Below are positions 32,088-45,674 of a DNA stretch of 64,000 bases, piece after piece (position 1 is the stretch's first letter; the number at the start of each line of letters is the position of its first letter). The position numbers were made by a program, and so were the translations under genes. Below the pieces are notes generated by a model, which was not told the origin of the DNA, ran no database searches, and saw nothing but the letters and a program-made list of their open reading frames with translations. Source of the stretch: Berberis thunbergii (taxonomy: Eukaryota; Streptophyta; Magnoliopsida; Ranunculales; Berberidaceae); the NCBI GenBank assembly GCA_003290165.1, contig QNQO01001840.1:124001-188000 (forward strand), in the 5' to 3' direction.

Positions 32088-33876
32088 TTTCGTTTTCCTT
32101 GATCAACCCAACCCGACCCGTTACTTATCGAACCATGATAATTGATTTGCAGATACTTTTTGAAGGGGTTTAAAAAGGAGAAGAAGATGTAGAGATGGGG
32201 TTGGTGAATAGTTGAATGAGAAGAAAATAATAGGCTTTGTGATTTTAATAAGAGAGGAGAGATTTTCATATTGGTTGAGAGTTGACATGACAGAAGAGCG
32301 ATTGCATAGTTTATTAAGGACGTGCAAGCAAATAGTCAATAATTCAAATTATACAAACGTTTTTGAGAGAGATATATATTGGCAAGTGAAAGCAACTCTC
32401 CCTATAAAATACAAAGTCATTTGGCTTCACATGGAGGGAGGGTATCTCCTCCCATAAATGAAGGGGGAACACAGTCTTTGTTGTTCACTATATTTTACTT
32501 TTCTGATGATGATCTCATCCATTTATGGCTATATATTGCGACTCATTTCCCAAAATGCCCACATGTTTTGCATCTTCTAATGTTCTCTTCACAGTATGTG
32601 TTGTTGTTGTTGTAGAGATGCTGTGGGAAACTGGGATTGGTCTTGGTTTTGTTTATTTGGTTTTGTTGGGTATGAAATTCAATGAATTAAGAGAGATTGG
32701 AACATTTATGGCAATTGGTTATGACTTTAAGAAAGGAGGAAATGTGCAAAAGTCGCATCCTTGAATGGATAATATTGTTGGCCAGCCATAATGTAGAAAT
32801 AGATTATACAAATCAAGCATTACGCATTGCCCACGTGGGACTGACTCACTTTCATTGCAAATATTAGAAAATTGTGATATAGATTGTGGGGGTGCCAATG
32901 TTTCAATTAGCATTGTGAAAGTTTGCGTTCCATTCTCATTGTCCATACTGGCCGTGACCACTTGATTGATATATAAAAAGGGGAGTGTTTGGTTAGATTA
33001 GTAGTTCTGGGAACATTTTGCGGTACCAAACTCATTGTTGTATTCTTGAAAAGTCTTGCCAGCAATTGCTTCAAGTTGAGAAAGCGAAATAGAATTATGC
33101 AGCTTCTAGATATGCACGTTTGGTTTCCTAAGAATATCAAAATCAACAACTGTATCGTTCCTTCGGCCACCAACCAAGCTTTTCCTACTATGACTGTTGT
33201 TAGCCAAGTGAGAATAGAAGGTAGGCATTTAGGTTTGTTAGATGTCCTTGACAGTTTGCACTATCCTGACAGCTCGCTCATCACAGGGCCAAATCACAAT
33301 TCCAAGTACTTGTCATTTATCATACATCAACCTCAAATCCAAATTCGTGTTTCAAATTTCCATCCTTCTTCCAAATTCTCCAACAATACGAGATGACTGA
33401 AAACTCTGTGGGCAGAAGCAACATAGAAAACCTACCAATGCAAAGTGAGGAAAAAAAATCATAGATAACATCACTGTAAACACTGTAGCAGTAAAATTTA
33501 ACCATAAAAAGTTCTCTTGCTTGCCGAGCATATCGTAAATAATGCAATAGTTGGATCAATTGCAAAGGCATTAACAGTTCTAAAATGAGAGCAGACAGTG
33601 AACTATAGCATGGTGACGTCAGACTGTCAAATACGAATTCCTTGAAATAACATGCAAATAAGGTACAGTATATCAAATAGCTAATGAAAACAATACATAT
33701 AACACCTTGCACCTATTCAAATTCCAATTGTTGCTCATCATAGCAAACTCTTTAAGACTTCCTCCTCTTCTTCCCAGTTAAGGATATCCTACACAAAATT
33801 ATGTGTATACAGAAACAACAGACGAAGTTAAAATACTCTGTAAAGTCATTTAGCACAAACACTTGAGACCATAATC
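32088..33876. other. WRKY upstream region / RABA1 downstream region
   Basis: The first 300 bp upstream of the WRKY start are pyrimidine-rich on the minus strand, as in a plant 5' UTR. The segment ends in the 3' UTR of RABA1. Plus-strand 32989-33396 is open for 135 codons, but the peptide has no recognisable motif and I do not call it a gene. Confidence 0.4.
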
Positions 33877-34312
33877 TTAGGTTGAGCAGCATCCAACTCT
33901 TTTAAGGGCAGACACGTCGTCTTTAACATTAATTTTCTCTCCTTTGCTGGGAACAGCTGAAGCAGAGCTATCATCCCCTGTCTCCACTGCCTTCTTGCTG
34001 ACAATCCGGTAGATCTGAGTCAGCACTTCAGAAAATGCATTTTCCACATTGGTTGATTCCAGTGCAGAGGTCTCCATGAAGTAAAGGGACTCTGTCTCAG
34101 CAAAGGATTTCCCGTCCTCAGTTGACACAGCCACAAGATGACGGAGGTCAGACTTGTTCCCAATGAGCATAACAACAATGTTTGGGTCAGTGTGGTCCCT
34201 TAGTTCTTTCAACCACCTTTCAGTGTTCTCAAAGGTAGAATGTCGCGTGACATCATATACAAGTAGTGCACCTACAGATCCTCTGTAGTAAGCACTTGTA
34301 ATGGCACGGTAC
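33877..34312 (-). CDS. RABA1/Rab11-type small GTPase, exon 2
   Basis: This exon encodes residues 74-218: [20 protein letters not shown], the base-binding GNKSD (residues 125-129), the ETSAL loop (154-158), a variable tail and the C-terminal CC motif (GCCST) that takes two geranylgeranyl groups. The acceptor is cacag|gtaccg at 34313, in phase 2 with the donor of exon 1 at 49431. Together they give 218 residues, the usual length for the family. RABA1 proteins act at the trans-Golgi network and recycling endosome in secretion and cell-plate formation. The protein is closest by eye to RABA1f-type members. Confidence 0.95.
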
Positions 34313-34319
34313 CTGTGAT

Positions 34320-36049
34320 AAAAACAAAAGCGTATCAGAAAATATAAATAAATAACAAACAAACAAACAAAAACCCAGGAATTAAACTTCAAACATAATC
34401 AACAAAGAATGGCCACCAATATAAACATTTGCAAGGAAAAAAAATCAACTCAATATATACAGCAATTAGCATCTTTTCAAGGAAATAAATAATCATGTGT
34501 CTGATACTCAGACAAACGTTGGACACTCCATGCTTATATCATTATTTCTAGGGTTTCACTTCTTCACAAATTTTTACGAGTATATTATGGCAAGTTAGTA
34601 GTGAGAAGAGAACACCATCAATCCACGAGTAAAATGCACGAGTGATAAACAAAGTTTACAGATGAAAAATTTTGTACAGGCACATGTCCAACACCTTGTA
34701 TCCATGACAGAGACCCACACACAGATTGGTGCCTCTGTTACAAAGATTGGCATATATCATTATTGTGTAGCATGTATTAAGGAAGAAGTGTAGTAAGACC
34801 TGCTGCTAATGGTTGACTTGCAACAGCATTGAAAAACAACAATATGAACGTGCAGAGTGAAGTATATTGTGGAGAAAATTTTCTGATTGATGTATTTTGT
34901 GTCAACTTATCTTCTCACTATTGCTAACTTGATCTCTTGAATCTGCATGTGGCAACAATTTGATGCAATGTTTCCTAACAGGTGTTCCACATCAGATTAA
35001 TTCATGATAAAATTTAAAATTGATTGATATTTTGTAAATTTCATGGTAAGATTTAGACCTGAACAAATACCTGATCTAGCTGATGAAAAAAAAAAAACAC
35101 AGATAATTTCCTACCCGTCTCTATGAATCAAAGACTAAGAACCAATGGTTACATTATACAGTGAGACGAAGCACCTACATTAATTTTCTTTATCAATAAA
35201 TTGTTCTCTTTTCTTAAGCGGTTTTCGCTTATTATTTTCTAAAACTGTAGGATGGCACTAGACCCCAAACGTACTGGAGAAAGAGCACTTGGGATTTCAA
35301 GTGTCTACTTGCAGAGGACCCTATTCTCACCTGTTCTCTCTCCATGAAACTTCATCTCCATCATCATATTGCATCAATTTGTATCAAAGCTACTGATAGG
35401 TAAGATGATTTCCCTACACCTCAATAATATGATAATAGGGATTAATGAAGATAAAGAAGTTGACGAAGTAAATTAAGTGAAGGAGACCATGCATACTCCC
35501 ACGAGATCCCTCGAGTTCGAATTGCACAACCCCCAGTAGCCAGATTAAAAAAGGAAATCCAAATTCCATGCTGGAATGCAATATAACTTTTTGATACATT
35601 GATGACGATGGAAGGGATCTTAGACTTTAAAGAGGTGTAATGAGACAAAAGAGCAGGTTTGATGGCAACTTGCCTGCATGGGGGAGCATCAGCATGGTGG
35701 CAACAATGCAAGCCCAAATGGGCCCCTAATATTTTCCATGCACATATTTTGCCCCATTGGATAGAAGGTTTGTAGACGTATCATCATTACTGGAAAATTG
35801 TGAGCTGAAGAGGTTGAAAAGAAGTTTAACCTTGAACAAGGCCCAACGACTCAGAAAGAGTGTGGTAAGATTTCCAAAGGATGTCCGGTCAACCAATACA
35901 AAGAATGTATGGGTTGACGTCATCCACAAGGGTGCTTGGAATGTTCTCTCGTGAATGTGAATGATAAAATGATGTAAACATTCATCATGATACAAAAAAG
36001 GAATATGTATTGTGCTTAAATCTACGAATGACTTTATGCCCAAACCAAT
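34320..36049. other. RABA1 intron, acceptor-proximal non-coding DNA
   Basis: No gene. Open stretches at 35414-36043 have no recognisable motif. 35500-35530 carries cgagttcgaattg, a B-box-like word, but no A box in register. Confidence 0.4.
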
Positions 36050-36059
36050 TGGTTTAGGG

Positions 36060-36841
36060 CAGTGTAGTCAAGGCAACCGCCTAGGCGCGCCTCAAGGCAT
36101 TTTTACAAAATTCCGCCTCAAAATAAAGCAATGCGGTGCGATGAAATGAGGTGTCCGCCTCAGCCCAAAAACTGGTTGTTGCCAGCCTAATTGCAGCCCA
36201 TTTGTAGCCTAATTGCAACAAAAAGAGATTGCAACCCCCTCTATAATAAGGTTTTATGTTTCTTGGTGTAATATTTGATCAATTTGATAAAAACAAGATA
36301 AAACAATTGTAAGTATTGATAAATTTGTCATACTTTTTATATTTTTTTTTAGAAAACATATCATGTTTTGATCAATCTGTGATCAACATAAATCTTGATT
36401 TTTCATAGCATAGTTCAATGATTTTTATGGATTTTTATAAATACTAATAATGATCATACTTGTGGATTTTTATTAACCATTCCAACAATTTCTTCTAACA
36501 AATGTTCAATATTCTCAGGTTTCTATTCTTTCAAAATTATTGATTTTTAATGATTTAGTGGATGTTTGCAAGTTACATAACACTTATGTAGTGCAGCTTT
36601 TCGCTATGCTATGCTATGCAACTTTATTATATTTTCATTTCGATTCTACGTAGTTGTGTCACTTTTTGTACATAGTTGCTTATGATACTTATCAAAATGA
36701 TATATCTATGCTGATATGTTTTAATTTATTATTAAAAATCATTAAAAAATATTTTGATTCTAAGTAGTTGTGTCACTTTTTGTACATATTTGCTTATGAT
36801 ACTATCCATAATTACTACTATGCTGATATGTTTCAATTTAT

Positions 36842-36872
<31 letters not shown>

Positions 36873-36981
36873 TTAAAAATTGTTAAGACCACCTCAGTGA
36901 AGTGAGGCATCCACCTCGCCTTACGCCTGAGGTGTTTTCAGGCCCGTCCGCCTCGCCTCCGCCTCATCACCTTAACTACAA
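36060..36981. mobile_element. Non-autonomous TIR element, 922 bp
   Basis: Ends cagtgtagtcaaggc and ccttaactacaa are imperfect inverted repeats, extended by gc-rich cgcctcagcctc-like arms. Flanked by a perfect 10-bp repeat, tggtttaggg (36050-36059 and 36982-36991). A 9-10 bp duplication suits MULEs. The interior is AT-rich with a (TA)n run at about 36846-36872. No protein is encoded. Confidence 0.85.
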
Positions 36982-36991
36982 TGGTTTAGGG

Positions 36992-38055
36992 ACTACAATC
37001 TTCTTAGTCATCATAAGTTTATAGGTAAAATAGAACAAACTGATATGGTGTTAGTGGGTAAAGAGCAGACTGGGGGCAATGATTCCTTTTCGTAGCTAGC
37101 AAATTATTGCTACAAGAGTTTGGTGATTTTTCCCAGTGATTTTCTAGATGGTTTACCTCCATTATAAACTATTAAACACCAAATCGACTTGGTACTGATT
37201 TCCAAACTTCCAATCCAACCATACTGCTGAATGAGTCCTAGAAAGCACAAGTACTTGAAACAAGTTCAGATGCAATGTGCATGACGAAGAAGATGAAGTC
37301 CCTATGCAGTTATAAAGTTACCTGATGAAAATGGATGTGTAAGGTCCACTATTGCAATAAGAGGCCTAAAAATTCAAATTTTCTATCCCTCGGGGTCTCT
37401 GAGAATTAAGGGGCTGTGTGCAAAGACTAAAGATAGGACCCCTTTTTTTTACAAGCAAAACCGGTAACTAAATAATATATTTTTCCTTATTTAATAGTAT
37501 CCACCCTTTTATTTTGAAAAAATCTTCTACATATGGTGTTTTAAAAGTTACTTTAACAAAAAAAATAAACATAATTTTTTTTAAATGGCCTTATATGCTA
37601 GGTGAATAGCATATTCATCCATATCTTACGATACAAAGGACACACGATATTAGAAATTCTAAGCCGCATCGATATGTATCTTACGATACACAGATACAAG
37701 GACTACATCGTCCTTGTACAAGTTGTATGAATGACGAATAAATTATAGGCAACAACTTACTTGCATAAGTTAACAAGTCAATATATCAATTGAAGTGTTT
37801 TCTAGGACCTCCTTGCTTGAATAAGTCTTATTAATGTATTTTATATTCTAAAATATATACTATGTATTTATATATTTATGTTTGTACTGATCTTACAATA
37901 CAAGATACACGGTACACGATACAACCTATGAGTGTAAACTTTTTTTTAACAACTAAACTATTTAACATCATTAACATAATAATAATAATAAACAAACTTT
38001 TTTTTACAAAACTATTAAACATCATTAAAAATAATAATAATAATAATAATAATAA
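36992..38055. other. RABA1 intron, AT-rich non-coding DNA
   Basis: 37590-37920 has words such as tatcttacgatacac in direct and inverted order, probably a decayed MITE. 38028-38055 is an (AAT)n microsatellite. Confidence 0.45.
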
Positions 38056-38135
38056 TTACTTTGGGGCACTCTAGAAACGGAGGCATGTGCGGTTGCACTG
38101 CCCCAAGTTCGAGCCTCGTACCACTTTACATAAGC
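38056..38135 (+). mobile_element. Possible SINE fragment
   Basis: ggcatgtgcggttgcactg and ccccaagttcgagcctcg look like the B-box half of a tRNA-derived SINE. No convincing A box is present, so it is probably truncated. Confidence 0.35.
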
Positions 38136-39627
38136 TAACAAAGTAAAAGACACCTAGAGAATGAGACTTTTTTTACCCAAATCCAATACTACATTGCTTT
38201 AACTACTGATTCAATAACATAAGTACATGTATTTATAGGTTCCCCAAACCACCTCAATTACATCACATCAACTAGTTGTAAAATGTGAGTGTTGCACATG
38301 CTCAACTTCAGGGAAAATATTGGAAGACGGGAGATTGTGTACCCTTCTATTAACATAATTTCCATGGTACACGTAAGAAATTTCTCAATGTTTTAAAATG
38401 AATAAACAATAGGACTAACTATCACATTGTCCTAATCCAACACATTAGAGAAAATGCATTTTCAAAAAAGAAAAAAGTTGTAAACAAAACCATAACCCTT
38501 TGATAACAAAGAAGAATTGTACATTATTGATAATTGAGAACTTTGTTGATTGATTATTCAAGATCAAACTTAAAGTCGAAACAATTCCCCTTGATCCAGA
38601 ACCGCCTCTAAATAGTAAATAGTGTCCCTTGAAAATTAATATATATTTACCTTGTATTAATGATTGTTCATCAAGACTGTCCCTTCCTTTTCCGTAATCG
38701 TTCTACTTCTTAAACTCAACAGTCTGATATCCAGGTGCACACATCGAAATTTCATGGTGGTTGAATACAAATCCTTTCCTCTATTAAACAAACCACTAAA
38801 CGTAGTTTTGCTCTCTTGTGCCATGGATGGATTGAAGGTTGCCTCGATGAAGAGAGTGTGCATTTGAGTGAATCATTGCGCTAAAGTGGAAAATTTCCTT
38901 GTTCTGAGTTACGCGGGAAGAAGAAATCAAACTCCTCCAAACGTTGTTTCAATTAGGGCACGTGAAACTACTATTTGATTTGTACTAATTGTAGGATTCT
39001 TAAAATGATTTATGGAAACCAATGACTTTGAGTTTATAAGTGAACTGGAGTTGAGGACATGTCCCTTGGACTCAGATGCATTGGTCAATGCTAGATGTGG
39101 TTTTATAAGAGAGTTATAGTTAAAGGACACGTCTCTTGGGATCAAATGCATTTGTCAAAAAGCTGATTTGGATGAAACACAACTCACAATCCGATATCAA
39201 TGAATCCCTTTATAGTATAAATAAGTGACAAACTTCACTAAACTTGAAAACTAATACAATGAGCCTAAGAATTACACAAGTCCAAATCCATCAACTTTGT
39301 GGTAAAAATTGAAAATTATATGCCACTTTCTCATCAAATCTGAAGAAACATATCCCTTGGTATGCAATAAACCACGTAAAAGGTGTTGATTTTTTATTTT
39401 AAGATAAAAATAAGACTACCTGTTAATGAACATTTGTTCTAAAATATATGCTTTTTTGACTTACATGTATCAATATTAATGTTCCTACAATGAGATTGTG
39501 ACCTGTATGGAATCAGCTATGACATCGCATTATTTTTAGGCACCCTCAGATTTGAAAGAATTTTCCTGTTGAATTCACAATCTTGGTTCAGCCCGAGGGT
39601 ACCAGCTAAGTCTGACGTTATTGGGTT
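38136..39627. other. RABA1 intron, non-coding DNA with a short direct duplication
   Basis: Two diverged copies of about 65 bp lie at about 39030-39096 and 39099-39165 (ttataagtgaactggagttg versus ttataagagagttatagtta; both end near atgcatttgtcaa-like words). No gene seen. Confidence 0.5.
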
Positions 39628-39637
39628 GGGTATGGGT

Positions 39638-40721
39638 TGTGTTATTAATGTGCCGCTAAATCGGCTAGAAATCGTTTATCGGGGAGTGACTGATACAAAT
39701 TGAGTATTTAGTGGTTTAGTTTAGTGATCATTGATTAATCGGTGAGTTATCGATTAATTAGCAAGAAATCGATGAGTCACAAGCTATGATGCACGGACTC
39801 GGATACGTGTCGTGTCGGATACGGATACGACACGGACACGGCGACTCGGCAATTTTCAAAAAAATAGGACTCGGCGACACGGTCAAACTTATTTTTTTAA
39901 TATATTTTTTTAACGTATACATGGCTTCGAATGCGTACATGCAAATAAAAGGAGCAAAAACTGCATAACTACATGGTAGAGTAATTCCATGTGTCATGAT
40001 TTTATTGGAGAGTGACACAAGGAGCAAAAGGCCTAATGGGGCAAAACAAAAATTCTTCCAAAATTCGACTTTAGATTGGATAATCTCTGTCTCATTTATT
40101 TAATTATTCCACTTCCATATAGTTTATCTTCTTTCCTTCTTTTCACAAAAGCAAGGTCTTCCTCCCAACTCAACAGATCTCCTCCGTGACTTTCTCAATA
40201 ACAAAAAAATCTCTAGATCACTCCACCATTCAGCCACATACATCTCTGAATCGAACCAGCCATTATCAGCACCACAAAAGGTGAAATCGCAGGAAAAAAA
40301 AATGAAAGAAGGTAAGATCTCTCCCTCTCTGTCGAAAGCGATCTTTCCCCCTCTCTCGATCGATCCCTCTCGACAGATCGATCGATGTCCATTGATCTGT
40401 CCATCGATCTTTCAACGTGTTCGAACCGTGTCCAAGCCGTGTCCAAGTCAGTCAACAAATTTTGACTGTTGACCACGTGTCCAATACGTGTCGGGCGCGA
40501 ATCCGTGTGAGACACGTGATTCGAAGGTTTTTCGAAGAGTCGATGCATCAGAGGTCACAAGTAAATCATCGATTAATCGGCGAGAAATCGATAAGTCATC
40601 GATAAATCACTGATTTCTTGCTACATAAAGTATATGTATATATGCTTTGAAAGAATAGACCGATTAAACCCGATCAATCCCGATTAATCGTAAATCGGTC
40701 CTTCGGTCTGTTAACTACAAA
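39638..40721. mobile_element. TIR element, 1084 bp, interrupted
   Basis: Flanked by a perfect 10-bp repeat, gggtatgggt (39628-39637 and 40722-40731). Ends tgtgttattaatg... and ...ctgttaactacaaa are weak inverted repeats; inner arms share words such as atcgattaatcgg. The right end resembles that of the 36060-36981 element, so the two may be related. The 39784-40553 element is inserted in it. Confidence 0.75.
39784..40553. mobile_element. hAT-like element, 770 bp, nested
   Basis: Inverted ends ctatgatgcacggactc and gagtcgatgcatcagag (15 of 17 positions pair). Flanked by a perfect 8-bp repeat, gtcacaag (39776-39783 and 40554-40561). The left part has repeated cggatacgtgtcgtg words. It has no transposase and sits inside the 1084-bp element. 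Confidence 0.85.
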
Positions 40722-40731
40722 GGGTATGGGT

Positions 40732-41430
40732 CTCTCTAAACAGGCCACAAGCCATGTATGAGAATGGGAATGCAGACCCGACTTGGGTCTGGGTATGGAG
40801 CTCCAAACCTGACCCAACACGATATGTATATTTGTACTCTTTTATTTATATTTTATATTTTTCCAGTCTAGTTGGTACAAGCTTTAAACTCCACCAAAGA
40901 ACTCGTACAAATAAATTCCAAGTAAAAGAAGTTAATGGAGAGATGATTGATAAATTCTTCATGAACAGATAACATATTTAAGTACCATGGAACAGCTGAT
41001 GGAAATAAGTTCCCCAGTCAGGCCGACTAGTTGATAATTGGACTTGCGAGAGGGTACCCAATGCAAATTTCTGGATGTTATGAAGGGAAGAAAAAGAAAT
41101 ATTGACTTGTAATTATAACATGTCAATAGCCAATAGGTACTACAAGAACACACTGCAAAAGCTTACCAGAAGAGAAGGCACTCTCAGTTTCAATCCAGTG
41201 ACTAAATAGACAGTTTCTCCAATAATGCAACTGGTGAAAGGATAAAGCCATCATGATTAGACACAGCATGTGAAAAAACCAAAATCTGAACTTCTGGAAA
41301 TGCAAAAAAAAGTATTCCTCTTAAGCTGATTGAATAATGAGATGATCACGAAATAGCAAGACCAAATGGATCTATGCTCATCAACCTAGATGTTCACTCA
41401 AATTTCCTCCAACTAGGAGGGCAGAAGATT
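40732..41430. other. RABA1 intron, non-coding DNA
   Basis: No gene or repeat recognised. Confidence 0.4.
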
Positions 41431-42400
41431 CATTCAAAGTCATGCAGTAAAGATGTTTAAGTGCTCCTACTTCAATGAGAAAGGCCACTACAAAATAAAT
41501 TGCAAGGAGAGGTAACTAGAACTTGAATAGAAGAGGAAAAGGATAAGAGTCAGCTAGTGTTGTGGCAAACACCTCAGATAGAGACTAAGATCCCCTTTCG
41601 ATCACCTCGACGAGAATCTCTATGACCATTGGCCAAGAAGCAGATTTCAAGATTGCAGCTCTCAGTTCACACCAAAAAAAAGCGTAAGATAGCAAACCAT
41701 TGTGGTGTATCTGAAGAGGTATTATGTTAACTACAGCCATAGACCGGGTGTCTTCAGTTTATCTATACTTGTGAGCTCTCATAAAAGTTTCTTGGTAACA
41801 GAGGTTCTGAAAACTATAAAAATAAATGGTGGGCTTGCATGTTCTGCCCTTCTGTACAACAAAATGACTCAATAAATCTGAATGTAAGAGGGAGGGCCTA
41901 CTTCCTTTTTCTAAAAGGTTTTCAGTGGGAAAGCTCAGACATTGGGAATCTCAACGAAGAAGAAGCGGCAATGAATATGAAATCAGATGAGAACGCAATC
42001 TTCGATAAACTTGTAGACACGCTCTATCCCAGTATTCTGACGATCCAATCAGATTATTTGTAGAGAATACACTTTCTTTAGAGTGTTGTACCTGACAAGA
42101 TGACACATATGACAGTAAATCAAAGGCATAGTGATAGACGATGTTTCTTAGGCCACTTGAGGCTGGATGATGCAGTTCTTGAAACCCAGGTGGGTCTAAA
42201 TGTCAGTCTGAATCTAAAGGAAGGATTTTTTTTGTTGGGATCGGGTGGACTTATATTGTTCTGAAAGTGATGGCATGTTACTGGCAAGAGACAGACAAAT
42301 ACGTAAAATTGAAGGATATCACTAAAAGAACGCATGCACAAGATCAAAGATCGAGAAATAATACTTCTCGGGATGAGTCGCGAACTAGATCATTCTGGCT
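41431..42400 (+). mobile_element. Possible Copia relic
   Basis: Near 41452-41510 the plus strand reads KCSYFNEKGHYKINCKE, a Copia-type zinc knuckle with its second cysteine changed to phenylalanine. The following kilobase has scattered short open stretches without firm matches. Too decayed to define ends. Confidence 0.4.
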
Positions 42401-45400
42401 TTAACTCAAGATATACAATCAGTTTGCAGTCACCCACTAGGACAAAACAGACTAGATCCTCTTTTTGTCTTCACTATTCTTCCCAAGGGGCTAAACAGAC
42501 AATCCTCCTTTTGTCTTGACTACTCTTCCCACTGAGAATGATTAATATGCCAAACACTGAATTATCTTGTTGAAAATAATTTAAAAAAATGAGAAAACCA
42601 GTTGCAAAAGAAGCTTTTGTGCATCAAAAGTGTTTATATACAACCTAGTTTCAAATGTTACAGAAAATAAGAGGGTTATTTAGACATTGCATCCCTAATA
42701 ACTAGTTATATGAGAATTTTGGCCTCAATTATTTCATTATTAGGTTTTGGGTCCTAGATTGGGTGAAATGACTAGAACGTTGTCTCTAAAGCATGGACAC
42801 TGCAAAAATCCGGCGGACACTCTCTGGTCACTAATTGGACACTTATTTGAAAGTTGTTTCAGATTTAGGAAAAGGGTGCAAATAAGTAAGCTACACCCTA
42901 AATTTTTAAAAGACCATGCAAGACCAGTAGACTGTAAGCACCTTTTGTTATGATGAATTATTAATGTCAATATATTAAGATTTCGACTGATGCCATGGTG
43001 AATTATTTGAATGTTTGGATTTACCGAATTTTTTTTTAATATGGTTTTCGACCATTGTTCATTCTACTTAAGGTCTCATGCATTTTGAAAAAAATACATG
43101 CACACAGAATCTATATATATATATGTGTGTGTGTACGTATGTATTACTTATTTTATTAGTGCAGTGTCCATGTCCTACTTTTTTTAATTCCTCATGTCGC
43201 AGTGTCAGTGTCGTATCCGAATCTGTGTCCATGTCCATGTTTGCGCTTCCTAGAACATTGTTAAGTGCAATATATGTGAATGCATTTAAGAATTGGTAGT
43301 GCATCTCAAAGTTGATTGAAAATTAACCCAAACAATAACTCCAGTTAGTCCACAACACTTCAGTCTTAATACTCGTAAATTGCTTACAAACCAAACCAAA
43401 ATCTGATTTTAATTCAATTTTGAAAACACAATGTAGTTTCATATATTCTAGAAAACAAAATATAACTTTTGGAGGGATTTTCAGGAAAACAAACTCCAAT
43501 AAGTTCACAGCGTTTACTTGATCCTTAATACTTGTGACGATTTACAAACCAAGTCAAATCCATTTTTCAATTAAATATTGAAAATGAATGTTGGTAGTTG
43601 GTTTTAAGCAACCACAACCAAGACCCAAGAATCCATAGGCTAGATCTTCATACACGCTACAATTATATTGACCCTAGGCTCTCACTGGGCATGTCGAAAC
43701 CTTGCCATTTTGGCCACTATTCCAAACATGTCCAAGAAGAGTGTTTCTCCTTTTAATTACAGTAGCAACAAGCAGATAAGGTTTATGAGTAGGGTCCAAG
43801 CCCATTTCACCATTGCTGGGGAAGCTGACATTTAAAATCAACACAGGGAAAGCTTGAGAAGAAAGAAGATCCAGGTCTCCCAATAAACGCAAGGGGAGAC
43901 CTTGGGCTGCACTGGATCTGTTTGTGTTAGATGATCAGTACGGGGGAAAGGGGATCAAGATGCTAAGTAAGGTATCTCCAGTCATCATGAGATGTTGGGC
44001 TTCATAGTAAGTTTTTGGGTGATTAATGGAATTTAAACTTTCCAAAATGTCTATATATATGTGTATATGTATATGTTAGGTTCAAATCAAGGTGAAGTTA
44101 ATGAGGGATATGGGTGTCCAAGGCTCAAGGTAGCTGTTGAATGATGATCACACTCAGAAGGAAGTGGAAGATAAGCACAACATGGATTGACTTTGGGAGT
44201 CCTCCTTAATGAGAGAAGGCACAAAGAAATTATGAAATTAGAAGAGTCTGTAAAGGAAATCATGAGAAGCATTTTGATGATGTTGCGCATTAGTTTAGCT
44301 TGGTGCCTATTTGGTTGTAATAAATGCTCAGGAATCAGATTCTGAGGTTGAATTATTCAAATGGGAAAAGACAATATCCAAATCAATGAAGATGAGATAG
44401 CCAGATAGGCCTTTATGTATTGGGCATGGGTGTTCATTCGAGGTGGAGTGTTCGAATTTGTTGCCAAGCAGGAGTAATTCATCTCTCTCAAATCGCCTTG
44501 ATCTTGTTCCGCTAGTTAAGAATTTTGTTTTAATGTTTAAGTTTTCTTAATCTTCAGTACATCAGGTCCCTTTGGATCCACTAGTACTTGCTGGTTTTAA
44601 GCATATAAACACCACGCATTTGCCGGTTAAATTCAAAACTTACAAAAAGTTGCACCATGATTCATCACTCATCAACAAACAAATCGAATAGACGGTCCCC
44701 CTTATATAAAGCTTTCTACTGCTCCTTGTAATATTTAAGCATCTGTGTTAGATAGAAACAGTCTACAACTCTACAGCTTCATCCTGTGACTTTGACCTAG
44801 AATGTTCCCTTTGCAAAGTGCACCTTGATTTGATCGCCCAGATTCCTAACTTTGAATGTTCCTCATGGGCTTCCAAAAAAGTTCAGCAACAAATTCAAGA
44901 ATAGCCTCAATCTTCACCTCGTAACAACTTAAAAGTATTTGTTATTTGGATGATCTAGAAAATCAGTCCTCGACCATCTTGAATCCACAAAATTTCTTCA
45001 TGGAAAGTGGTATATATCAGTGACTTAATCATATATAAATTCTCAAGCTCCATCTCTACTGCAAAATTTTCACCCACCATGTTAGGTGATGGGATCTGAT
45101 CTACAAACAGATGGTGCTCAAAGCCTTATCATCCAAATTTTCCCACACCTTCCTCATTCATTGTTGTGTGAGCCAATCCATTACTCTTTTCAGCACAAAA
45201 TGAAGGTGGTTCATCCATCCAACTTCACGATCTCCACTTTGATGTACAAACTAAGCAGCCCAAATTCAACTCTGTCAGTCTGTTACATATGCTGATGACA
45301 ACTTTAGGTCAAATTTGGTTGTGCCCTTATAACAATAGTTAAGAGATGACCTTAAATTGTTGGTCAAACAAACAAAGGAAACCACACACCTTCAAAGAAC

Positions 45401-45674
45401 ACCAATATCTACAAGTATCAGATGTGTCCCATATTTAGACACCAATATGTTAAACACCAACTGCCTAAATCTACAAGTGTCAGATGTATCCCATATTTAG
45501 AAGGGTTTATGCAAAGTTTTAGATCACATGAATCCATGTGGCCATATTGCGCCACATGGAAGTATTGCCCAAAGCGAAAAACAATTGATAGTTGATGTAG
45601 AAAATAACACAATGCAATAATCAAATTGAACCAATGCAAAGTAAATGAACTCAAGACCGTAAACGCATACCAAA
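42401..45674. other. RABA1 intron, largely non-coding DNA
   Basis: 43190-43245 carries cgtatccgaatctgtgtcca-like words related to the end of the 39784-40553 element. 43330-43580 has two diverged copies of a block with cttacaaaccaaaccaaaat-like sequence. Otherwise nothing recognised. Confidence 0.4.

Noticed and set aside
32989..33396. 135-codon plus-strand open stretch between WRKY and RABA1
   Set aside because: No recognisable domain, no neighbouring exon, and it lies in the opposite direction between two genes.
35505..35530. B-box-like cgagttcgaattg suggesting a tRNA or SINE
   Set aside because: No A box at the right distance on either strand.
41839..42520. Protein-coding gene in the RABA1 intron
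   Set aside because: Short frames with no conserved domain; the nearby damaged zinc knuckle suggests retroelement decay.
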